Source of the DNA: Heliocidaris erythrogramma
Taxonomy: Eukaryota > Echinodermata > Echinoidea > Camarodonta > Echinometridae
Length of the DNA stretch: 64,000 bases
Reading direction: 5' to 3'
NCBI GenBank assembly: GCA_025617745.1
Contig: CM046873.1
Location: 25,465,547-25,529,546, forward strand
Shown: positions 38,546-50,349 of the stretch, piece after piece
Layout of the letters: the number at the start of each line of letters is the position of its first letter
Numbering within the stretch: the first letter of the stretch is position 1
Notes under the pieces: generated by a model
The model's database searches: none
The model's input: the letters and a program-made list of their open reading frames with translations, nothing else
What the model was told of the DNA's origin: nothing
Program-made: the position numbers and the translations under genes

Positions 38546-38673
38546 GTTACAACTGCGGGAATGCTTCAAGTCTCGACTGCTTATCGCTGATTGTGGAGAG
38601 CATAACCCCGAATAAGGGGAAAGCCATCACATCCCCGAAAAAGGCAACCTCAGATGGATTATGCATGGTCTGA
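38546..38673 (+). CDS. MyoD-family factor, exon 3 (helix III motif and stop)
   Basis: Completes codon 219 and encodes residues 220-260, then TGA at 38671-38673. The acceptor is CACAG after a CT-rich tract at 38521-38536. Residues 226-239 read SSLDCLSLIVESIT, the conserved C-terminal helix III of myogenic factors, which in vertebrate MyoD contributes to chromatin remodelling and activation of silent muscle genes. The tail after helix III is about 20 residues, Lys/Thr/Ser-rich and ends LCMV, shorter than the C-terminal region of vertebrate MyoD. There is no other in-frame exon between 34.7 and 38.5 kb that I could recognise. Confidence 0.94.
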
Positions 38674-39263
38674 AAGAACAAGACAACCCGATTTCGACGA
38701 CTTATGGCGCTACCATGCATGAACGAGTTTGAACGTTTTTGCGCAATCAACAGATCAAAGACAGTAAAAAAATCATGAGGTGGACTTCTACTAGACTTCG
38801 TGCTCCTCTGACCATCGTCACCTTCTAATATTCATTTCATATATCTGATGAAGTTTCTAAAGATGATTTTTGGATGATATGGCGTAATTTGCGATGGGTG
38901 AATAATACGGAACGCTCCAGCAATCGAAGATGTATTCATATTTAAGAATCACCAGCGCAACATGTCAACTGGATGCTGAATACACGTCAAACCTACGTCT
39001 TCGTTAACGTTTGTATACCGAGTCATGGCGGATAACGGGTTAAACGCATAGGTAACATGGTAACGTGTTCACTGGAAGCAGTCCATAACTCGAAGTCCAA
39101 GACTGAGTTGCCATGGAAACGATAATTTCCACGATGATAGAAAAATTTGGAGGACAAATGCTGATTACTGTGTGCCAACATTATTCTAAGCAATAGGACA
39201 ATAATATGGTTATCATCATGATTTTCTTGCCTTGTACAATGTACTTATATATAAATATATACA

Positions 39264-39269
39264 AATAAA
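39264..39269 (+). terminator. Poly(A) signal candidate, MyoD-type gene
   Basis: AATAAA about 590 bases after the stop codon, in an AT-rich stretch (39240-39280). It is the first canonical hexamer I found downstream of exon 3, so the 3' UTR would be about 0.6 kb. Later signals could also be used. Confidence 0.5.
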
Positions 39270-39285
39270 TATATATTATTTACAG

Positions 39286-42200
39286 TCTCGGGAAAATTGA
39301 GACGGTATGTTATTGTGTCTCGTTTGTTAAATATGTTTGTAATTAATTTGATTATATATTGTATTGAAAAGAAAACGATTGAGTAATTTAATGTGAATAG
39401 GTCTATGCATGTTTTTTTTTTCCTGATTTGCTAAATATTACTTTCTGTCAGCTTGTTCTTATTTTGTTTTGTTTTTTCCTTTTCTCCCCCCCCCCCTCTC
39501 ATTTTTTTAGAATTAAAATATCATTAGTGATATTCATAATGGTGCTCAGAATCGTGTATTCTAATAAGTGTATTCATGTCAGTTTTTTTCACTTTTTTTC
39601 TTGAATCAAATAACTGAAAAAATTACAACATTTTAGGATTCATGGTGCACATTGAATTTACACCATCACAGTTTAATGATCTGGAAACTGTCCATTGTCA
39701 GGCAAAAACTTAAACGATCGGTTTCAAATGACGTATTTTTCACGTTATAGATAACATGGAAAGTACTTGTAAAATTGTATTATTCTTATTTTTGTCTTTT
39801 ATACCATAATTATACTTTTAAGCAAATCCCTCATCAGCATCTTTAATAGAATACTTAACAATCTGTCTGCATTCCTCACAATGGTAGAACGATATATGGC
39901 TATATAACTTAGGATGTTAATCATTCTAGAAGCATAGAATCACTTTTCTACATTATTCTTCTTGTTTTTCTGTTTTCTGTATTAGTCATCCAGACAAGAT
40001 ACAGACGAATAATTTGAATCGGCTCCCGAAGTCTAATTTTATCACGGCTCAATGTACATTCAGATCCGTATTTCGTTGCTCTCACCTAATCACGTATTAC
40101 CGGTGGATCAACGGGAGCGACGAAATCTTCACCCTTTTTTATTCTCCTGTAATTCCTAGCGCAAACTACCCTTAATTAAGACTATAGTCAGTCTCGCAAA
40201 GATAGATACACTTCCTTTTAAATTTAAAGACAAAGAAAGAAATCGCAGGAAATAAGTCAAGCAAATCTGTAAAGAAAAAGATCGCTTTCTTTGAATCTAA
40301 GAGTGTCTATAATAAGAGGAGGGTACCGTCGGTGAGTCAGAGGCGGGGCGATCCCCTTGCTCTACGCCGTTGCGTCCCGGTGGCACCGATGAGGATGAAG
40401 GAGGCTTTTTCGCCGTATCCGACTTCACATCTTCGTGCTGTATACGTTGCATCATCTCTAATCTTATTCTTGTTGAAAGGCAATTTAAGTTATTTTCAAG
40501 AATTTTCACCAAACCGCATTGACTTACTAAAATGCCATCCAAATCATACATAACTGAATAAGCATGATGAATAGTCTATTATATTTCAAAGAACTATAAT
40601 TCAGATGGGATATTAGTTTATAAGCTGATAGTTGTTCAGTGTTTAAACGATAATTGTTTAAATGCTGATTGAACAATGCTGTATTGCAATTTAATGAAAC
40701 GGCTTTTCCTGAGACTATTTCCATGACGACTTGTTTCTTCGCGAAATTTTGGGCAGATACCCCTCCTCCCACGCTGGGGGCTCATACCCGACCCATTAAC
40801 CCTTTCCTTGCCCCTAAATTGCTTTCAGTTCTACACCCAGTAAATGCTGTAATAACTGACAATCAATTTGTTAATCTGAATCACCCTTTCTTCTCCTTCG
40901 AGAGTGGATGAAAAGATTTCAATCAAGGGAAGACAGTTTTAGATGCTGATAGCGTCAATATTTAATAATCCCGAAGCCCCTTCAACACGGAGAAAAGGAA
41001 TAAACATTCCTAATATCTGAAGACAAAACAGGGCAGCGCATGACCTCACTCAATGTTCACTAATGGGCAATCTACGTCAAGCTGAATTTACCCCGATTAC
41101 AGAAAAAAAAATCATAAACGAGATATGAAAATGAGATAAGAAATATACTGAAATCAACAAAGAACGAAAAACCTTCGCTATTAAAGTCAATAGGGCAAAA
41201 CAAGAATGAGAGACCCTTTCAAAATGGCCGACCTTGTTTATGTCAAGTGTTCTTAGAGAAAATGAAATGTACGAGAGTAACCCCCAATTTTAATCAATTT
41301 CCTGAATCCACTAATCTTGTATTAGCCTGATTCATGACAATATTCTCCTTTTATTGATTTTGTTTTTGTCGGGATTACAACGTCGTTGCATCTTCCCGAT
41401 TAATCTGCTAATGACGGGCATATATCATTTTCGATGTAAAGTGATGAGAAATGGAAACGCCAGAAAGCCCAGCGTAAGACAGTGCGCTGTCATACAGTTC
41501 ATTGATCTGATTTCATGGTTGTACAAACATTTTATATTCAATCGAAAAATATATATTGATATGCTCATTAAAAAAACAAACGAGTTATTTATTTCATTAA
41601 AAAATAATTCATCTTACCTCTAATACAAATTCATATCACGTAGTTTTCTGGAATACCTCTGTTGCAATCCCATGATTGTTCATTTTAATTTATGGAGTAG
41701 TTTGTTTCAAATTGAACACGAAATTGTTATAATTTTTTTCAGTCTCGATATTTGTTATTGACATGCATTTAGCAAAATACCTTTTATCTGAATAAGTCGC
41801 ACTGAATTTCGTTTAGTATAGACGTGTATGTTCTTCCCACGGTTATGCAAAATGCAATACGTTAAGATTAAATCAGGCAATGAAATTTTTTAAAAAGCCA
41901 ATAATGCAAATATAATGCACAAAAGAAGCACTTTTGGTCTTGAGTCTTTACTCAATAACGGTTTTGTGGTGTCTATTACAAAATACACTGAGACATGGTG
42001 TACATTTTGCTTGAACAGAAGACATAGTCATGTTTGTATTGTTTATTGTCAGAACTGGTCAGCAAGACATAATACTATCAAATATTGAGTGCTAAATATA
42101 ATACCTGTGTATAACACTTAATGCTTACAAATATTACAGTGCTGTTCACAAAAAGTGCTAATTAATGTGTTTCCTAATGAGAGCATGAAATCAGCTTTTT

Positions 42201-42296
42201 ATTATGTCATTTATAATTTCTCAGTAATACTGACAGAACAGCATGGACATCGAATGTTGGGTATTGCCTATTTTTTAGTGAATGAATTGACTCGTA
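39286..42296. other. Intergenic DNA downstream of the MyoD-type gene
   Basis: AT-rich, with a C-run of 11 at 39486-39496. Open frames of 80-90 codons (40297-40551, 40669-40911, 41354-41623) overlap or are short and show no domain. I see no gene here. Confidence 0.6.
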
Positions 42297-42528
42297 TGAA
42301 TAAGCCAGTTCGTAATTACGATTTGCGCATGTGCAGATAAAGGTCATTTGTACTGAGTACATTTAACCTTTATACGCCTTCATAGTGTGCGCACCATTAA
42401 GCGCGCACCAGTATGATTTTACTGTTAAACAAGTTAGCGCGTCCATCAAAACAGATGCGTGTGCGCGTAAAAATTTGGGTCATTTCAGGGTCATTCAATT
42501 TTGAACTAATTACGAACAGGCTTATTCA
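42297..42528. mobile_element. MITE with 22-bp terminal inverted repeats
   Basis: Left end 42297-42318 (TGAATAAGCCAGTTCGTAAT...) and right end 42507-42528 are reverse complements with one mismatch in 22. The 232-base element holds no transposase. Sub-terminal sequences also echo each other (GCGCATGTGCAGAT on the left; AGATGCGTGTGCGCG near the right). I could not identify a clear target-site duplication, so the superfamily is unassigned. Confidence 0.65.
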
Positions 42529-43588
42529 AGTGTTACTTAATAATATGAAGTGCTTTAACTTTTCTCATTTGGGTATTTCTAAACATCACTTGCGTAGCAC
42601 TCATCCGATTATTGTGTATGGTATTTTACGAGAGAGAAAATGGACAACCTCAAATTAAAGGTGCTGAAAGGAAATACTCATGTTATTTTACTTGCCTTTT
42701 CATGGTGCCAAGTTTATTATCTAATGATATTTGTGCCATAGTCATAATAGTCATTATCTCTGTGTTTTCATGACATTTGGAAAGGTTATTTTTACTGCAT
42801 TTTCAGATGTTTAATTTCAATTAAGAAAAAAAAAATAACCTCATAGCTTGTTTTCAATATATATTTATTGACTCATTGGATGGACTGTGCTATCATTCTT
42901 GTTGTATTTCCCCTAGTTCTTATGATGGACGCTGGACTCCTTGTGATTTCTGAAAACGAATTTATATCAACGAATTCATCATCATTTTTAGTACCATTAC
43001 TACTCCAATCATAAGTAGAAACAAACTTTATTTGTTTGAATATTTAAATACACCGTAATAGTTCCTTCCCAAAACTTTTAAAACATTTATCATAATTTCA
43101 AAAGCCGTCCAGTTTGTGCACCATAATTTTTATCAACATATTTATGTTGAGGAAAAGAGCAAAGTGATATTATATTTTGCGTATTGAAGGTGCATTACTC
43201 AATACACTTTTATGTTATATATTCGCAATGTCAGACACTTGAAACTATTCTGTATTCTTGTGTCTGTCTTGTGTCTTTGTAAAGTTCTTTCGTGAGTTTC
43301 AAAGTATATATGTCGGCATTCGATCACAATAAAATCGTACGAGATTTTTATTAGTATTTGTAAATATTTTACATTCAACATATCCGAATTTGTACAAAGA
43401 AAAATAACTAAGGATCATACTTATTATGCCTTCTCTAGAATGGAAAATGTGTATTTATTTCTTATGTCATTGTATGTTGTTCTTAAACTATATAATTAAA
43501 TGCCTGTTTGAGATATGAAATTAGTCTGTTTATGCTGATTATCTTTCATTGCATGTTTTATTTAAAATTTCCTTTCAATTACACTCTC

Positions 43589-43695
43589 ATTCTTCTTATC
43601 TATCTCTCTTATTCTCTCGCTCTCTATCTGTCTCTCTCTCTTACTATTTCCTATCTCTATCTTTTCTGTGATTTTTTTTCTCTCTCCCCCCCCCC
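43589..43695. repeat. CT-rich tract with C run
   Basis: Interrupted CT/CTAT repeats ending in ten C at 43686-43695. Confidence 0.85.
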
Positions 43696-43843
43696 TTTCC
43701 CCTTATCCTAGCATCTTTTTTTGTTGACTCCTACTTTTGCCTTCTACTTATTCCCCTTCACTTCTTGTTTTTCCTTTTGCAGTTATCTACATGTATATTG
43801 CGTATGTGTCACTTTGATTTTATCGAACATAAATCATTTGAAA

Positions 43844-43844
<1 letters not shown>

Positions 43845-43877
<33 letters not shown>

Positions 43878-43920
43878 TAGGAAAATGAAAGAGGAAGAGG
43901 AAGAAAGAAAGGGAAAGATT
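43845..43920. repeat. GA-rich microsatellite
   Basis: GA and GAA/GGA units. The Arg/Glu/Lys frame across it is not a gene. Confidence 0.85.
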
Positions 43921-44027
43921 TTTAAAAAGGATAGAAATGGATGGAGAGACGTGGAAAATATCGAAAGGGTCTAGGGGACAATAGGGAGACAAAGAATTTG
44001 AGAATGAGTGGCAGAGACGCGCAGAAA

Positions 44028-44135
44028 TGAGAGAGAGAGAGAGGAGACGGGGGTCAGCGATATATAAACAGAGAGAGCGAGAGAGGGGGGGGGGGGTCAG
44101 CGATATATAAACAGAGAGAGAGAGAGAGAGAGATA
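44028..44135. repeat. GA microsatellite containing a 43-bp tandem duplication
   Basis: TCAGCGATATATAAACAGAG occurs at 44054 and again at 44097 (period 43), each copy flanked by GA runs, with a 12-base G run (44085-44096) between them. Confidence 0.85.
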
Positions 44136-44679
44136 CAGTGACAGACATACAAACAGACAGAGAGGCAGAGGGAATTCAGGACAGACATAGCTGGGTGTGG
44201 GTTATCATATTATAATGCGGGCATACATCAAGGATATGTTTACAGATATCCGATCAAAAATCACGAAAAGGGAAAGCAAAAGGAATTTAAAAAAATCAAA
44301 CAAAGTATGAAATATAGGCACAATAGGTGGCAAAGAGAAAGTACAATTTCGTGGCAGAAGGACTCGAGCAGCTTGAATGGGATGCTCATTATGAAATCGG
44401 ATGGCGACATCCCAGTAGGATTACCCCAGCCCTAAATCCGTGATGTCCCCCTAGCTAAGCCCACCATACATCATACTCATTTTCTCTTGATCGGTGATAC
44501 GACGGGTAGGAGGAATAGGAGGAGAATAATACTGCTTTGGAAGCGGGAAATTTGGGATTTGATTTTCAGAATATAGCCTATATCAGATGAATGAGGTTCA
44601 AATCTAAATTGTGGAGAAAGAAGCTGGGGGAAATGTGACGATTCTTAGAACGAAGCGAAAGGGAAATCTTGACTAAAAG

Positions 44680-44711
44680 ACTTGACAACACTAGTCTTAG
44701 TGTTGTCGAGT
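44680..44711. repeat. Short hairpin, 14-bp arms
   Basis: ACTTGACAACACTA and TAGTGTTGTCGAGT pair with one mismatch around a 4-base loop. There is no run of T after it and no associated gene. Confidence 0.55.
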
Positions 44712-45171
44712 TGTCCTGGAAAACGAGGCCTATTATTCGTTTATCCTAATTTACTATTAAAAAAAGTGATACAAATAGCTGTAAAAATAGTTTAAACTAG
44801 TTAACAACGAAAGACGATCCATGTTAGATCTATGTTGAAGGATGCAATTGATACTAATCGTCCTCCAAACGGATTCGACTCGAGAAAGTATAAAATCGCT
44901 GGGAAAAGGTAAACGGAAAGATTCCGAATATCGCACCCTACAACAATTTCAGTCTACAAAAGATATTCAGCTTGTTTGCATAATTTACGTTAACACTTTA
45001 ACGTTCATTAAAATTTACGCTTGTATCACATGAACAAGAAAAATGAAATATTAAAGACGAATATGAAAATAAAATTGGTCTGTTTGTCCATTCAAATGTT
45101 TGAGGTCATGCATAGTTCTAGATTCCCCGAGGACACCTCTCCCATTTTGCATGGCAAATTGAGACATCTTG

Positions 45172-45271
45172 TCTGGGCTCGGATCGGAAACATTCAATAG
45201 CAAATCTGTATCCTTACCAGTCAAAAGTGATGGAGGATGATGGATGATGGAGGGGGAGAGTGGTAGAGGGA

Positions 45272-45319
<48 letters not shown>

Positions 45320-46000
45320 TGAACGAATGAATGGAAGGACGGAGGGGTATGATTATTTGGTAAAGGATCGGTAACATTCTATAAAACAAATCGGTATTAT
45401 TCCCAGTCAAAAATGATGGAGGAGGAGGAGGATGAATGGAGGGGAGAGGGGTGGATAAATGGAGGAAACGAGGGATGGAGACACGGGTAGAGTATGTGGA
45501 TGGGGAAGGAGGGGAAGGAAGGAGGAGATGGAGGGAGGGATGTACGGATGAATGTGTGTCTGGGCTCTGGTCGGCAACATTCAGTAACAAATATGCATCC
45601 TTATAGAAGTTCAAAGTGATTGAAAATGTTCAGCTGATAAGTGCCAGCGGGAGAGGGGTAGGGGTGGAGAAGGAGGGATGGGGAGAGAGGGGTAAAATAA
45701 TACATAGAAGGGGCATGAAGGAGGGGGTGAATGGAAGGAGGGAGGGAGTATGGATGTCTAAGCTGGGATCAAAATGATTCTGTAAATCTGTATCTTTACT
45801 ATAGTGGAAAGTGATGGAGGGAGATGTTTGAAGGGGGCGGGGGGGGGGGGGGTGGGGGCACGGGGGAGGGTGGATGAATGGATAGATGGATGGATGGAAA
45901 TAGGGAAAGGGAGGGACGGATGTACAAATGTATACGCTGAGGGATGGAATGGTAGAGGGATAGAAATATGGCGGGATGGATGGATTGATGGATAGATAAG
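45172..46000. repeat. Diverged tandem array, period about 190-205 bp
   Basis: Four related units, with the shared core (G)GATCGGnAACATTC at about 45181, 45365, 45569 and 45765. Each core is followed by AATCTGTAT-like and (C)AGTCAAAAGTGATGGAGG-like segments, then a GGA/GAGG-rich stretch. It includes a GA run (45275-45310), a G run (45310-45319) and another G run (45839-45852), and ends in ATGGATGG-type repeats. The 187-codon minus-strand frame (45051-45614), rich in Ser/Pro/Leu, is a by-product of the array. Confidence 0.75.
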
Positions 46001-46123
46001 GATTGATTAATGCATGTATTTTTAGATAGACAGCAAGATGGAAGGATGCACGTAGTTTCGAGGTTGATTATTTTGGCCTATGATAATTATCTTCACCCTC
46101 ACCGCCACCATCTCCCTCTGTTC

Positions 46124-46144
46124 CTCTCTTTCTTTCTCTCTCTT

Positions 46145-46187
<43 letters not shown>

Positions 46188-46192
46188 CTCTC
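46124..46192. repeat. CT dinucleotide repeat
   Basis: (CT)n with CTTT interruptions. Confidence 0.95.
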
Positions 46193-46279
46193 TTGCCGTT
46201 GTCATTATTTTTCATCGTAGGCTTCCGATCCTGCTCCATTTTCACAATCCCCCCTCCTTTCTTCTTGTTTTTTTACTCT

Positions 46280-46443
46280 AAACATAGTTGGCTAAAAAAA
46301 TGGGCTCATGCATGTTTGTTGGGCAATATTGTACGATAACAGTTGGTCAATTTTACCTCATTTAGGGTACATTTAATCAAATATTTGATTGAATTTCACC
46401 CAACAAACAAGCATGTTTCTTTTTTTTACCCAACGTTTTGTTT
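46280..46443. mobile_element. Foldback MITE with about 44-bp inverted arms
   Basis: The left arm 46280-46323 contains GTTGGCTAAAAAAATGGG and CATGTTTGTTGGG. The right arm 46399-46443 contains CCCAACAAACAAGCATG and TTTTTTTACCCAACG. Reverse-complementing the right arm aligns with the left over its whole length with scattered mismatches. The central 75 bases include the palindrome CAAATATTTG. Non-coding, about 164 bases. Confidence 0.65.
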
Positions 46444-46822
46444 ACAGAGTAGGAAATATGTAAAATTAGTCTTTTACTTTTGTAATTCGTCTGATTTTTA
46501 AGTACTTTAATCTACTCTGTGCCCATCACCTTATTCCTAAGTTCAAATGATCAATTCCCTTTCGGTACCAACGCCTTCCCGGATGGTCTTATTCATAATG
46601 CCTTTCCGTTTGATCCCTATGTCATTAGTGATAAAGTAGAATAAATTTAACATGAGCGTACAAACAATTATGTAGAGGTTTAAATAGAAAGGGTAGGCTT
46701 CTTAACATTAAAACATAAAAAAAAGAGAACTGTATGTGCAAAGAAGCAAAATAAATGCAAACCGCTATTAGCAAGAATGAACAAAATAAACTATTGATAG
46801 ACTTATCTAATGAGTAATTTGT

Positions 46823-46836
46823 CCCCCCCCCCCCCC

Positions 46837-46864
<28 letters not shown>
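46823..46864. repeat. Poly-C/poly-A compound run
   Basis: Fourteen C followed directly by 28 A. A similar C-then-A junction occurs at 51974-52001. Confidence 0.95.
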
Positions 46865-46867
<3 letters not shown>

Positions 46868-47856
46868 GAAGATGATTTATGATTATGATTGTGATTTATG
46901 TTGCAGAACATTTACTCCCTTGTCCCATACATGCCTTGCCGCGTTGGTCCTTTCAACAAGAGTGTTTTTTCTTCAGGCTTGTTTGGAATTTATTTGTTTG
47001 TTTGCTGTTTTTATTTATTCACATTTAGCTGGCGCAAAAAGGATGGCGATTTTCATTTACGACAGAATGACCGATTCAAAAATAACTTTCGGACAGGTTG
47101 TTCAGAAATACCATTTCCTATACTGATTACCTTTGGTCCTACTCTTTCTTGCCCTCAAACAAATTTCTTGGGTGTAAAAGGAAAAACAAAGGCCCTCTGT
47201 TTGAGCTGATGATTTTTGTTTGTTTGTTCGTTGATGTTCTTTTTGACTGGTTGCTTTTATTTTGTTTTGTTCTTTGTTTGTATTCCTTTGTTTGTTCACG
47301 TTTGCTTGTAAGATCTTAATAGGGTAGAAGCAATGGAAAAGGCCAATAAGTATAAAGACAAATTTTATTAAATGCAATAACTTTTAATTTTCGGGCCCCC
47401 TCTTTTACAAAATCCCTGGATCCACCACTGATCGAATGTGGAGACGCGTTGTCGAGACCTAAAACCCATCACGGACTTCGGAAAAAAACCTTGCACGAAA
47501 AGTCGCTATGCCATAACCCAAATCAGGCTGGCAGTAGCTTTATGGGCCCCTAGAGGGGTTTGTTTACCGCTTCGTTTGCACTCTTCGGATGAACTCTCGA
47601 AAACTGACTTTTCGAGCATGTTGAGGGTCATCCAGATTTTTGAAATATGCGGGAAGGAAACACAGTTTCCGAATTCCACAGGAAAGTGGAGAGTATAAGG
47701 TAGAAAACGGGAAGTGGACCAGGTTTAGGGAGCATGCGGAGAAGAGCGAGCGCCACCACCGTTGATATAAGTTGCTATATTTTGGTGATGGATTAGGAGG
47801 AGACTGGGTGTTTTATATCCATCATAAAGAGGATGAACACCAGGATAGACATGATG

Positions 47857-47858
<2 letters not shown>

Positions 47859-47900
<42 letters not shown>

Positions 47901-48205
47901 GCGATAAAAATGTTGGTACTAAATAAGAATGGTCATAGAAAGAAAAAATAAATGATGATGAAAATGATGGTGATCGCGATGAAGATGAAAAGTGCAATGA
48001 AGATGATGGAGGCGACGATGACGGTGGTGATAATGATGTAGTCAGTGGTGATTTCGATGATTAGGAATGGACGATGATTACTATGGACTATGGTGATGAT
48101 GATGATTATGAGTATAATGGTGATTAGTCATGATAATAATTGTTTATAAAGATAGAAAGTGACAATGATATTGAATGTGATGATAGTGATATCTATGACT
48201 GTGGG
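47859..48205. repeat. GAT trinucleotide repeat and diverged GAT-rich tail
   Basis: Pure GAT units at 47859-47901, then about 300 bases of decayed GAT/GGT sequence. The poly-Ser minus frame is not a gene. Confidence 0.9.
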
Positions 48206-50086
48206 CATAGTAACTATCGGATAATAATGACAATTCATGCTCAATATGAATTTTGAAAAAAAAAATGTACTAAGATAGATCTTCTATGATAGCAAAACTC
48301 GATTGCCATGAAAACTAGAATAGCTAACACGAGGTGGCGCTATTTTAGTTTCTCTCGAATGTGTTTGTATTGCCCTCTCCTCAGTTGATCTGATACACCT
48401 GTTTCAAAATTTAATGTTGAGGGGGAAGGGTATAAGAAATGTATTTGCCACTTAATGTGGAAGGAGATATCGATAATATTTTATACTATCATTTAAAATC
48501 TACATTTCGAAAAAGCAGCAACAAATATAATCTACAAAAAAAAAATATATAACAAATAAGAGAAAACGTTGCACAATGTCAGTGCAAATAATTTTTTTGG
48601 GGAAAATGTGGACCCCGGAAGGTTGTTATTATTAAGAGTTCAAATATGAACGTTTTCTGGGAAAGGGGGAAGTAGCTAGGCTGACGCTATTTTCTATATC
48701 CGGCAAAGCTATTTATGAAACAAAAAAGAGGAAAAGTAAGGAAGGAAGGAAATCATCACTCAATGTTCCTCTTCTGTATTCAGAAATGTCGGTATAAATA
48801 AATAAGTTTTTATGATAAAATTCCTCTCCGTTTTCGATTCTCCCTTGTTAACACATACTGATGAAATTTGGAATTCATCCATTTTGCTATTTTCATGAAC
48901 TTTCATGATAAAAATGACTTTATCGGTTATGACAGATAACATCAGCTGTTTCTCTCCGTAATGAGATCTGCTTCCTTGACCTAGATCAGTAAAAGAGCAA
49001 CTAAAATCATCATCTCCCGAAATTAAAGCATTTATTCTTCCTTACTTCAGATCGTTTTTCTTTAATCTTATACTCTTCACAAAATTAAAATTTTCAGATA
49101 TCCTGTCTTTATTGATAACAGTGATATTAGTGCCTTTAAAGAAATGTATACTGTTATCATCGAAGAATGGAGAAAAAAGACCCTTTTCTGTCTTTAACAT
49201 TCTGTGATCTCTTACAAATATCTTTTAAAAATATTTCATCGACAAATAATTAATGTCAATGTTTCATTTATTTAATGACAGTTTTTTTCAAAGCATAAAC
49301 AATTTACTTTACTTTGTTTATTTTCTGGCTATAGGCAATTTTTTGAAAGCGTCATAAACAAAATACACTAAAATACACATTATTTCTAGTAAAAGAATAA
49401 TAAGTTGATGTATTTTTGAAACGTATTTATCTTGTCATTCTTTAACTACAAGTAAAGAAAGAAGACATATTAACTGATTTTTAAAAGCAACAATATAAAT
49501 ATTTCCCTGGCTCTCATGCCTTCTTCCTCCACCCCTTTTTATTTCTTCATCCTTTTCCATACTTTCCCCCTTCTCTCTCTCTCTCTCTCTATAGCTATCT
49601 CTCTTTCTCGCTTATTTTAGCTTACTTGTAAAAAAAAAAAAAGAAGAAAATTTTCATTTTTGCGGAATCATTCAAATGACGGCAAAAAACACAAAGTGCG
49701 TTGTTCTGTTGTTGACTGCGGTGAATGGGGGATAAACCAATAAAAACGTGTGTGTTGCTTGTCGATTCGTTTCCATTTCTTGCCGGAGAACTTGAATTGA
49801 CAGATGATTAATGGCCAGAAATGCAGTCAAGGTTTCAAGAACAATGCATCATATCACGGAAAACAAAGGATATTTCCCCTTATTATATTTAATCATTTTG
49901 AGACGGAAAGATCTTCTCTGAAAATCTTCATGAGCTATGACACGAGCTTTTGACCATAATTACAACCTCTATACTCATATTTTTTCCCTAACAATAAGAA
50001 CATTATTTTCATAACGCTGTCGTAAGAAATTCTTTCTTCTAGTACTTGAATCACAAATACTTGAAAATAAATTTTGGAGACTTTTA

Positions 50087-50087
50087 A

Positions 50088-50121
<34 letters not shown>

Positions 50122-50126
50122 GGTGG
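50087..50126. repeat. GAT then GGT trinucleotide repeat
   Basis: Six or so GAT triplets passing into GGT triplets. Confidence 0.9.
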
Positions 50127-50335
50127 GCTATTAATGGTGACTGTGGAAATGATAATGATAGTATGATGATCATGATGATCATGACATAAAAATATAATTA
50201 GCATTGACTTGAAAGCACAGATTATTGATAGACACTGCATTTCACTTTTCATTATCGTCTGTATATGGAACTGACGAGAAAATGAATGCATAAAGGTGTG
50301 GTAAAGAGTATCAAATTGAATAATGGACACAAACA

Positions 50336-50349
50336 GGGGGGGGGGGGGG
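50336..50349. repeat. Poly-G run (14)
   Basis: Fourteen consecutive G. A second run of 14 G lies at 50611-50624. Confidence 0.95.

Larger units (their letters stand above)
1307..39285 (+). other. MyoD-family myogenic factor gene, whole transcription unit
   Basis: Proposed extent runs from the TATA box at 1307 to just past the AATAAA at 39264. The coding sequence is 1943-2515, 34589-34670 and 38546-38673 (573 + 82 + 128 nt), giving 260 residues plus stop. Splice junctions are ATG|GTAAGA (phase 0), TTTTAG|AC, G|GTAGGT (phase 1) and CACAG|GT. All four have GT-AG ends and both acceptors follow pyrimidine tracts. The encoded protein is a transcription factor that, in this family, binds E-boxes (CANNTG) as a heterodimer with E proteins and drives muscle differentiation in the nucleus. 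Three coding exons with bHLH in the first and helix III in the last is the layout known for vertebrate myogenic factors. Transcript ends are inferred. Confidence 0.85.

Noticed and set aside
40797..40808. TTAACCCTTTCC as a second piggyBac-like end
   Set aside because: No matching inverted end followed by TTAA was found within 1 kb.
45051..45614. 187-codon minus-strand ORF rich in Ser, Pro and Leu
   Set aside because: It is a translation of the purine-rich tandem array, with low complexity throughout.
47859..47901. CRISPR-like repeat array
   Set aside because: These are pure trinucleotide repeats without spacers. No direct-repeat/spacer pattern exists anywhere in this eukaryotic window.
49935..50330. 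131-codon minus-strand ORF with His/Pro/Ser runs
   Set aside because: It crosses the GAT/GGT repeat at 50087-50126 and has no domain.
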